Positions 1 through 5,499 of a stretch of 14,207 nt of DNA are shown here, one piece after another (the stretch's first letter is position 1; every line of letters starts with the position of its first letter). Where the stretch lies: contig DCSL01000068.1 in assembly GCA_002325615.1 (NCBI GenBank), positions 1,867 through 16,073 on the forward strand, in the 5' to 3' direction. The DNA is from Amoebophilaceae bacterium UBA1467. GTDB taxonomy: Bacteria; Bacteroidota; Bacteroidia; Cytophagales; Amoebophilaceae. Below the pieces are notes generated by a model that saw nothing but the letters and a program-made list of their open reading frames with translations, was not told where the DNA came from and searched no databases. Both the position numbers and the translations under genes were made by a program.

Positions 1-12
1 ATACATTAACTA

Positions 13-41
13 TTGACAAATAATACATAAATGACTAGTAT
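13..41 (+). promoter_or_regulatory. Candidate sigma70-like promoter upstream of the short peptide ORF
   Basis: A perfect TTGACA hexamer (13-18) is followed after 17 nt by TAGTAT (36-41, 4 of 6 matches to TATAAT). It lies about 70 nt before the small ORF at 111, in AT-rich sequence with no coding frame. Bacteroidota housekeeping promoters usually follow a different pattern (TTTG and TAnnTTTG), so this match may be fortuitous. It is the best promoter-like site seen for the peptide operon. Confidence 0.3.
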
Positions 42-52
42 TGACACTATGT

Positions 53-73
53 TGTGTCGGCCATTTCGGCACA
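53..73. other. Short hairpin in the leader region
   Basis: TGTGTCG (53-59) can pair with CGGCACA (67-73), including one G-U pair, around a 7-nt loop. No T-tract follows, so it is not a canonical intrinsic terminator. It lies between the candidate promoter and the small ORF. It could be a 5'-UTR structure or the degenerate end of an upstream unit. Confidence 0.25.
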
Positions 74-110
74 TCGTTGTTAATGTTTCACTTTAAAATG
101 TTTATTAATT

Positions 111-182
111 ATGAAATACATTCAATACACTACACCTAAGGTGGTGAATCTTTCCAGAGCTACTATTGTTGGTGGTCACTAA
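111..182 (+). CDS. Candidate 23-residue RiPP precursor or leader peptide
   Basis: The ATG at 111 opens a 23-codon frame ending in TAA at 180-182. The frame is closed upstream by TAA at 81-83 with no other ATG, so the start is unambiguous if the ORF is real. Residues 6-11 read YTTPKV, matching the Y-x-x-P-x-(L/V) motif by which PqqD-like proteins recognise lasso leader peptides. The ORF ends ATIVGGH. Lasso leaders normally end in a penultimate Thr followed by a core of about 15-20 residues starting with Gly; here at most GGH follows. The peptide could therefore be a truncated precursor, a precursor of another RiPP class, or a regulatory leader peptide, since it stops 8 nt before a terminator hairpin. 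It also resembles PqqA in length but lacks PqqA's Glu and Tyr crosslink residues. It is followed by a PqqD-like gene, which is the main contextual support. Confidence 0.45.
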   Translation: MKYIQYTTPKVVNLSRATIVGGH

Positions 183-190
183 ACCTTGAT

Positions 191-225
191 AAAGGGCCGT
201 ATGCATATACTGCCCTTTATTTTTT
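191..225 (+). terminator. Intrinsic terminator/attenuator between peptide ORF and biosynthetic genes
   Basis: AAAGGGC (191-197) pairs perfectly with GCCCTTT (212-218). The stem extends, after one mismatch, by GTAT (199-202) with ATAC (207-210) and a 4-nt loop. It is followed directly by ATTTTTT (219-225). This is a strong rho-independent terminator shape. Its position 8 nt after the short ORF and 15 nt before the pqqD-like gene suggests partial readthrough, making much more of the peptide transcript than of the enzyme transcript. A hairpin in this position is known in several RiPP operons. Conditional attenuation is an alternative. Confidence 0.8.
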
Positions 226-240
226 AAACGAAATTGCATA

Positions 241-510
241 ATGTACCATATCAGTGCTGACACTATTCCTCGCCTAAAGCCAAATTGTAAGTGGCGTGAA
301 TACCTTAAAGGTATCGTTATAGAACCAGAACTCGCCTTGAATGAAACTGCCGCTGTTATTTTTCGCTTGATTGATGGTAAGAGGTCGCTTACGGAAATCA
401 GTCTAGAGGCCTCAAAGTACTATAAGGATATCACCGTAGCGCAAGTCTTAAAAGATGCCATGAGTTTGGTGGAGCGGTTACAAGAAGAAGCAGTCGTCAC
501 TTTTGTTTAA
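241..510 (+). CDS. PqqD-like peptide chaperone (RiPP recognition element, lasso B1-like)
   Basis: This 89-residue protein is a stand-alone PqqD-family domain of usual length. Near the N-terminus PRLKP precedes a short hydrophobic strand (GIVIEP). The hallmark segment LNETAAVIFRLIDGK spans about residues 33-47, followed by the 'S-L-T-E-I' helix and a C-terminal winged-helix part ending in hydrophobic residues. PqqD-like proteins bind the leader of a precursor peptide and present it to modifying enzymes; in lasso systems this protein is called B1 or E. The ATG at 241 is the only reasonable start, lying just after the terminator T-tract. The last codons overlap the longest (TTG) form of the next ORF, indicating one transcription unit. 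A role in PQQ synthesis is unlikely because no PqqA, PqqC or PqqE is present. Family assignment is firm; the pathway is inferred from neighbours. Confidence 0.85.
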   Translation: MYHISADTIPRLKPNCKWREYLKGIVIEPELALNETAAVIFRLIDGKRSLTEISLEASKYYKDITVAQVLKDAMSLVERLQEEAVVTFV

Positions 511-544
511 GTCTGTTGCGTGCCACAAAACTGTGCTACACATA

Positions 545-1018
545 ATGTTTATCTCAAAGCATAAAGAAACTGACCGAACCGCATCCTGGATAAACTCGTT
601 AGTGGGCAATTCGGTACCTACTATTGCCATGGCAAAGTCTTGTGGATGGTCCATAATCGATCTTGCAAATTGGAGTGTCGAGCAGTATTGCGCTAAAGGG
701 TATCACGATGTATGGATCAGTAAGCATGGTAAGGCAAATGCCAATGTATATGCTGATTTCTTTGTGCAGAGCCGCAGGCATGTGTCTGAGCACGATAGCA
801 TTGTACGAAGATCGAATACACAGATTACGATTATTTCTACACCCCTATACTTAAGAAACCCGCCAGAAGCGCTGTTCTTTTTCGAGGTCGATCTTGAGGA
901 GCTATGTGCGTATTTTGCTACCCTTGCGGTAAGGCATGCTGAACTGCTGGGCGTGAGAGTACACATTTTGTACAATAAAAACAATGAGGTAGCTACTATA
1001 GCGCCATCATCTGAATAG
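545..1018 (+). CDS. Unrecognised protein in B2 position; weak resemblance to lasso leader protease
   Basis: The open frame begins with TTG at 503, but the ATG at 545 (157 residues) is the likelier start because it leaves 34 nt after the pqqD-like stop. Counting from that ATG, a Cys lies near residue 33 (KSCGWSIIDLANWS), followed by YCAKGYHDVWISKHG and NVYADFFVQ. This layout loosely mirrors the bacterial transglutaminase-like (B2) leader peptidases: Cys helix, 'R/K-G' turn, 'IG' strand, then 'AHAWVE'. Position and length also fit B2. However, the histidine of AHAW aligns with Asp in YADFF, and the spacing from Cys to the K-G turn is a few residues longer than usual. The C-terminal 70 or so residues (PLYLRNPPEALFFFEVDLEEL onward) are not recognised. 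No signal peptide or membrane segment is evident. It may be a divergent or inactive B2, or an unrelated protein in the same operon position. MFS starts 15 nt downstream. Confidence 0.6.
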   Translation: MFISKHKETDRTASWINSLVGNSVPTIAMAKSCGWSIIDLANWSVEQYCAKGYHDVWISKHGKANANVYADFFVQSRRHVSEHDSIVRRSNTQITIISTPLYLRNPPEALFFFEVDLEELCAYFATLAVRHAELLGVRVHILYNKNNEVATIAPSSE

Positions 1019-1033
1019 CAAAATGGCCGCTAT

Positions 1034-2194
1034 ATGCCCTATTACCACGCATACGCACTACTACGCGGGCTAGCCCTCGGTTTATGCATCCCAGTTCATG
1101 AGCTTTTTCTTTGTGAAAACGGTTGTCCGATGCTTCACATAGGGCTGCTGGGCACTGTCATGGAATCCTGTAAACTTGTTTGTGAGCTACCCACTGGGAA
1201 GATCACAGCGGCATACGGTGCTAGATACAGCTTGATTTGGGCGAGTGTGCTAGCCGTGATTTGTTGGACAGGATATTTCGTATCAAATGGCCAGCTTGTC
1301 TTTTACTATGCTTGTGCGTTGTTGATGGGTGCTTCAGAGGCATTTTTGACGGGAAGCATGGAAACATGGATTATCCAGCAGGTACCTCGTACACATGCCA
1401 CACAAACGATGCTTACCAATAGTCGGATCACGATTGCATCATGTGTCCTGTCCGGTGGGGGTAGTGGCTGGTTGTACAAGCAGAGTGTGGCTAGCTACTT
1501 CGCCTGCATCATCTTCGTTCATATTTTAAACGTGTTCTTGCCACTGATGGCTAAGAATAGTCCAGCAATGCCTCACATAAGTTCTAAGTCAGATAACCAG
1601 GTCTCTATCTTGGCATCTGTGCGCTACATAGGCAAGCAAAAGCGTCTCATGCGTATTGTAGTTACAGGATTTTTTGTTACGATGGCATGCGATATGATGA
1701 TGCGTTATTACCAACCTTTACTGTGGGAGCGAGCCATTGACGTTACCTATTCGGGGGTAGTATTCACAACAGCAGCGATTGTAGCGTGGTTCACGATTGG
1801 CCTAATATCCCGGTATAAAAATAGGGTACTTAATTATCCATTTGCTGTATTGGGCGGACTGGATGCCTTAGGTGCGGGCATTTGTATACTACTCACCACA
1901 CGAGTAGGGCATTGGTCTACAATTACCCTGCTTGCAGTGTTGTTGTCTATAGAAGATATCCGATCGCCACTGATTAAAAGCTTAGTATCACAGCATAACA
2001 CCCATGTTGCTCATACAGCTATAATTTTATCGGTATGTGCTACGGTGGAGTCTGCGGCTGAGATATTGGCAGGTGCAATACTGGGGTGGGTAGTCGAAGT
2101 AAAGGGCTTAAATACAGGCTTTTTGGTTAGTGCTATGTTGTTTGCATGTGCTGCTGGGATTGGTTTGTTTTCTTGCAACTATCGTTCGTCGTGA
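1034..2194 (+). CDS. Major facilitator superfamily transporter, putative peptide exporter
   Basis: This 386-residue, very hydrophobic protein has the length and pattern of about 12 membrane helices. After the first two helices, residues 51-68 read ELPTGKITAAYGARYSLI, a recognisable form of MFS motif A with the 'E-x-P-T-G' start found in many drug and metabolite exporters; the conserved Asp of 'G-x-x-x-D-x-x-G-R-R' is replaced by Ala. A hydrophilic break around residues 178-200 matches the central cytoplasmic loop between the two six-helix halves. It sits 15 nt after the preceding gene and is probably co-transcribed. Lasso-type operons usually carry an ABC exporter for immunity, so an MFS protein here could replace it by exporting the product. 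Substrate cannot be read from sequence, and import or unrelated efflux remains possible. Ends in TGA. Confidence 0.85.
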   Translation: MPYYHAYALLRGLALGLCIPVHELFLCENGCPMLHIGLLGTVMESCKLVCELPTGKITAAYGARYSLIWASVLAVICWTGYFVSNGQLVFYYACALLMGASEAFLTGSMETWIIQQVPRTHATQTMLTNSRITIASCVLSGGGSGWLYKQSVASYFACIIFVHILNVFLPLMAKNSPAMPHISSKSDNQVSILASVRYIGKQKRLMRIVVTGFFVTMACDMMMRYYQPLLWERAIDVTYSGVVFTTAAIVAWFTIGLISRYKNRVLNYPFAVLGGLDALGAGICILLTTRVGHWSTITLLAVLLSIEDIRSPLIKSLVSQHNTHVAHTAIILSVCATVESAAEILAGAILGWVVEVKGLNTGFLVSAMLFACAAGIGLFSCNYRSS

Positions 2195-2263
2195 CAACAT
2201 AATCATGGCTGCATTGTACCGCTTAGAGACCCTTGAGAATATCTAATAACCTTATGGTCTTGC

Positions 2264-2278
2264 AGCACATATTGTGCT
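2264..2278. other. Perfect 6-bp inverted repeat in the MFS-asparagine synthase gap
   Basis: AGCACA (2264-2269) and TGTGCT (2273-2278) flank the 3-nt spacer TAT, 33 nt before the next start codon. There is no following T-tract, so termination is unlikely. It could be an operator for a dimeric regulator or a small RNA hairpin in the 117-nt gap. Chance cannot be excluded. Confidence 0.25.
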
Positions 2279-2311
2279 CCCTTGACTTTTGTAAGTATGT
2301 TCCTTATTGCT

Positions 2312-4165
2312 ATGTGTGGCTTCATTGGAATCGCTGGTATTCAACCAAAGAATGCACAGATTGACTTAAAGCGAGCAAGTGAGTTGCTCATACCGAGAGG
2401 GCCTGACGATTTTACGCAATATGAAAGCAATGACTTTGCTTTGTGTTTCCGCCGTTTAGCCATCGTAGGAGGGCCAAATGGACGCCAGCCGTTTGTAGAT
2501 GCTGACAACCAACTTGTGGTTGCAGTCAACGGTGAAATCTACAACCATCAGCAGCTTCGAACACAAAAGTTGCGCGGTGTTAGGTTCTCCACACATTCAG
2601 ACTGTGAAGTGGTGCTTCATCTTTACAAAAGATACGGCCTTGCGTTGGTAGATCATATAAGGGGTATGTATAGCATAGTGCTCTATGATGCAGTAAAGCG
2701 TATGGTCTACTTGATCCGCGATCGCTTCGGTATTAAGCCCATGTATTATGTCCATAAGGGAGATGCACTGTACTTTAGTACAGAGATTAAACCACTCATG
2801 AGGATTCCCTCACTGGCTGTACGTTTCGCACCAGAGCAAGCGATTCTACATCCGTGGCTAGCAGGTTACCCTTCGTACAACCCGTACGGGCTTCAATCGT
2901 TCTTTCAGAATGTGGAATATCTGGCCGGTGGCACCCTACTTGCATTGGATCTGTTTACCCTACAGACCCATATTCAACAATATTGGCAAGCATACGGCAG
3001 CCATAGTACACATCATGAACATAGCACCCCCTTATCTTCATCGGACTATTTGTACAATTACAAAGCAGCGCTGAAATCGGCAGTCAAAGAGGAGTGTCCC
3101 CCTGGGTTGCCGATAGGTCTGTTTCTAAGTGGAGGTATAGACGCGGGGGTACTAGCAAGTTTAGCCTCAAGAAAGAGTCACATTACTGCATTTACTATTC
3201 AAGCAGCTAGCTTCGAACAGAATGGAGAACTGGCGCAGGCCAGAAAAGTTGCTGCGCAATTCGGTATTCCACTGCATGAGGTGTCTGTAGAGAAGGGCGT
3301 AAAAGATTTTAGTATATCCCAATGGATCGACCTAGTACACACATGCGAAAGCCCCTTCACTAGTCCTGAGCAAATCTACAAACTAAGCATTTATGCATTT
3401 TCGAAACGTTTTTTTCCGCAACTCAAAGTCTTCGTATCTGGGCAAGGTAGTGATGAGCTCAATGGCGGCTACACCACGCAATATACCCAAGGTACTGAAG
3501 ATGGATGGATGCTGTTTCTTATGGCATTGAATCAGTTGGAGGAAAATACCCGTACATGGGATGTTCAAAAGTTGCTTGCCTGGTGGAATAAAGATTGTCA
3601 AGCATATCCCTTGATCGATGGTAGCATCGCTGATCACTGCGGGCATCTGTGTGGCAAGTACAACTTCCATAAGTTGCCATGGATCAACTTTGTGCGGAAT
3701 AAAGTTTGGGACCTTCAAACCTACAATCTGTGGCACGAAGATCGCTTGGCAGCAGCAGTAGGTGCCGAGAATCGTGTTCCATTTCTTAATAATCTTGTGA
3801 CCGATGCTGTTTTTTCGGTACCTCAACATATTTGGGAATCTATGTTTTTCAACAAGCAAATATTGAGAAGTGCCTTTCAAGATGAAATAGGTCGCGAACT
3901 TTCAGAACGACCCAAAGTGCCCCTCTACTATGGAGCAGGAGAAGTCCATACGGCTACTATGATGTTACAACTGATCACAAGCAATGACTACGCGTTGCTT
4001 GATTATGCTTTTCCGTCTCGTGATGCATGTCCCTGGATAGACAAAGATCACCTCATGGCCTACGTCAAAAATGCATATAAAAACCGTTCAAAAGCCCACT
4101 GGGAAAAAGTGGTGCGTTTGGTGAACATTGGTATTCTATCTCGTATGCACCAGGTTTTTGGATAA
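2312..4165 (+). CDS. Asparagine synthase (glutamine-hydrolysing)-like enzyme, candidate RiPP ring-forming (C) enzyme
   Basis: This is a two-domain protein of 617 residues. The ATG at 2312 is chosen over a longer TTG frame at 2282 because class II amidotransferases expose Cys2 after Met removal, and here the protein begins MCGFIGIAG. Glutaminase motifs follow: RGPD (29-32), RRLAIV (47 on), NGEIYN (73-78) and Asp97. The synthetase domain has the PP-loop SGGIDAG (273-279) and GQGSDELNGGY (377-387). Asparagine synthases adenylate a carboxylate and transfer ammonia from glutamine. Lasso C proteins and beta-lactam synthetase use the same fold to close an amide ring. The PP-loop usually reads SGGxDS; here the final Ser is Ala. 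The retained glutaminase Cys means free asparagine synthesis is possible, but the pqqD-like neighbour favours peptide modification. A 117-nt gap separates it from the MFS gene, so it may have its own promoter. Confidence 0.85.
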   Translation: MCGFIGIAGIQPKNAQIDLKRASELLIPRGPDDFTQYESNDFALCFRRLAIVGGPNGRQPFVDADNQLVVAVNGEIYNHQQLRTQKLRGVRFSTHSDCEVVLHLYKRYGLALVDHIRGMYSIVLYDAVKRMVYLIRDRFGIKPMYYVHKGDALYFSTEIKPLMRIPSLAVRFAPEQAILHPWLAGYPSYNPYGLQSFFQNVEYLAGGTLLALDLFTLQTHIQQYWQAYGSHSTHHEHSTPLSSSDYLYNYKAALKSAVKEECPPGLPIGLFLSGGIDAGVLASLASRKSHITAFTIQAASFEQNGELAQARKVAAQFGIPLHEVSVEKGVKDFSISQWIDLVHTCESPFTSPEQIYKLSIYAFSKRFFPQLKVFVSGQGSDELNGGYTTQYTQGTEDGWMLFLMALNQLEENTRTWDVQKLLAWWNKDCQAYPLIDGSIADHCGHLCGKYNFHKLPWINFVRNKVWDLQTYNLWHEDRLAAAVGAENRVPFLNNLVTDAVFSVPQHIWESMFFNKQILRSAFQDEIGRELSERPKVPLYYGAGEVHTATMMLQLITSNDYALLDYAFPSRDACPWIDKDHLMAYVKNAYKNRSKAHWEKVVRLVNIGILSRMHQVFG

Positions 4166-4209
4166 CCATAAGTCTAAGCGAGGAATATAGTAGTTGGTAT
4201 TGCAACAAA

Positions 4210-4222
4210 GAATACTGTATTC
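4210..4222. other. Perfect 13-nt palindrome upstream of mrp
   Basis: GAATAC (4210-4215) and GTATTC (4217-4222) form an exact inverted repeat around one T, in the 115-nt gap between the asparagine synthase-like gene and mrp. It could be a regulator half-site pair. No T-tract follows, so it is not a terminator. No clear promoter or terminator was seen in the rest of the gap. Confidence 0.25.
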
Positions 4223-4280
4223 ATCTGCTTTAGGATCATCCGAAATAGCGTAACTTGCGTGTACTGCCATAAGCCTAGCA

Positions 4281-5369
4281 ATGCTTTTCCTTAAAAAACA
4301 AGTCATTGATGCACTTCGCACTGTAGAAGACCCTGATTTAAAGCAAGATTTAGTCACACTGGGCATGATTCAAGACCTGGGTGTAAATCAGAAGCAAGTG
4401 ACCTTCACGCTGGTCCTTACTACCCCTGCTTGCCCCCTCCAAGAAATTCTAAAAAAAGCTTGCATAGAGGCCATTTATGCAAAAGTAGCTGCAGACTTAG
4501 AGATAACCATCCAGCTGGATACGCAAGTGACCTCTACCAGGACCCATGATCCAGTACTGCCGCAGGTAAAGAACATCATTGCTATTGCCTCGGGCAAAGG
4601 GGGAGTAGGGAAATCTACCGTAGCTGTGAATGTAGCCGTGGCTTTGGCGAAGTGTGGAGCTCAGGTAGGCTTGCTGGATGCAGACATTTTTGGTCCTTCT
4701 ATTCCTACTATGCTGGGCTGTGAACAGGAAAAGCCTCAGGTCATGCACCAGGCTGGTAAAAACTACCTTGTGCCTTTAGAAAAGCATGGCATTAAGCTAC
4801 TCTCCATGGGCTTGCTAGCACCAGCTGATGAGGCCATGGTGTGGCGGGGACCTATGGCTAGCAAAGCCCTAAGACAACTGCTAGGCGATACATTTTGGGG
4901 TGTACTAGACTACCTACTCATTGACTTGCCGCCAGGCACGAGCGACATCCACCTTACACTTGTACAAGCCGTACCTGTAACAGGAGCAGTGATCGTCACC
5001 ACGCCACAGAAAATAGCTTTAGTTGATGCCACCAAGGCCTTGGAAATGTTTCAAAAGCAAGGCATTGATGTTCCCATACTCGGTGTGGTGGAGAACATGG
5101 CTTACTTTACAGCCCCAGAACTACCCAACAGCAAGTACTATCTTTTTGGCCAAGAGGGGGGCAAGGAATTTGCAGCGCAGCACAAGCTGCCTTTTTTAGG
5201 CCAGATACCTTTGGTGCAGCGCATACGTGAAGGGGGAGATGCAGGCATTCCAGTTGTTTTGCAAGAAAATGCTGGGGCATTTGATAACATAGCTGCCGCC
5301 CTGGCGCAACAAGTAGCCATCCGCAATGCTCGGTTAGCACCCACACAAACTGTAGAAAGAACAAGGTAG
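4281..5369 (+). CDS. mrp: Mrp/ApbC-family iron-sulfur cluster carrier P-loop ATPase
   Basis: The protein has 362 residues, the usual length. Residues 1-75 form a MIP18/DUF59-type domain (VIDALRTVEDPDLKQDLVTLGMI). After a linker comes the ParA/MinD-like ATPase: deviant Walker A GKGGVGKSTVAVNVA near residue 109, LLDADIFGPSIPTMLG, and DLPPGTSDIHLTL (Walker B region). Mrp proteins carry and transfer Fe-S clusters to apoproteins in the cytoplasm. The segment after ENMAYF normally contains CxxC for the bridging cluster; here it reads TAPELPNSKYYLFG, with no Cys. To my knowledge this form is common among Bacteroidota Mrp proteins and is not damage. The ATG at 4281 is well placed in a 115-nt gap, so the gene is probably transcribed separately from the peptide cluster. 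Identity is firm; the symbol apbC is also used. Confidence 0.92.
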   Translation: MLFLKKQVIDALRTVEDPDLKQDLVTLGMIQDLGVNQKQVTFTLVLTTPACPLQEILKKACIEAIYAKVAADLEITIQLDTQVTSTRTHDPVLPQVKNIIAIASGKGGVGKSTVAVNVAVALAKCGAQVGLLDADIFGPSIPTMLGCEQEKPQVMHQAGKNYLVPLEKHGIKLLSMGLLAPADEAMVWRGPMASKALRQLLGDTFWGVLDYLLIDLPPGTSDIHLTLVQAVPVTGAVIVTTPQKIALVDATKALEMFQKQGIDVPILGVVENMAYFTAPELPNSKYYLFGQEGGKEFAAQHKLPFLGQIPLVQRIREGGDAGIPVVLQENAGAFDNIAAALAQQVAIRNARLAPTQTVERTR

Positions 5370-5400
5370 GGCTAAGCGTGATAAGTGATGAATGATGCAT

Positions 5401-5420
5401 TGTAATGTCTGTGAATTACA
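5401..5420. other. Weak hairpin in the mrp-ddl gap
   Basis: TGTAAT (5401-5406) pairs with ATTACA (5415-5420) across an 8-nt loop, 32 nt after mrp ends. The stem is AT-rich and the nearest T-run (TTCTTTTT) is about 15 nt farther on, so it is a poor terminator candidate. Otherwise the 130-nt gap shows no recognised element. Confidence 0.15.
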
Positions 5421-5499
5421 TGCGGCGTACTAGCCTTCTTTTTATGCATGGGCGCATATGTCTAACATTAACCCAATGAGCATCACGTAACCACTAGTC

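Noticed and set aside
111..182. PqqA (PQQ precursor) because of the 23-residue length and downstream pqqD-like gene
   Set aside because: The conserved Glu and Tyr of PqqA are absent and no pqqB, C or E genes are present.
98..241. Alternative-frame peptide (open 140-241) ending in TAATG overlap with the pqqD-like start
   Set aside because: It is closed by TAA at 137-139, has no start codon in a sensible place, and would run through the terminator hairpin and T-tract.
2254..2366. 36-codon ATG frame overlapping the asparagine synthase-like start
   Set aside because: It is out of frame with a clearly conserved N-terminus, and no precursor-like motif was recognised.
3383..3880. 165-residue antisense frame inside the asparagine synthase-like gene
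   Set aside because: It is a shadow of a gene with strong conserved motifs in the other frame, with no recognisable domain of its own.
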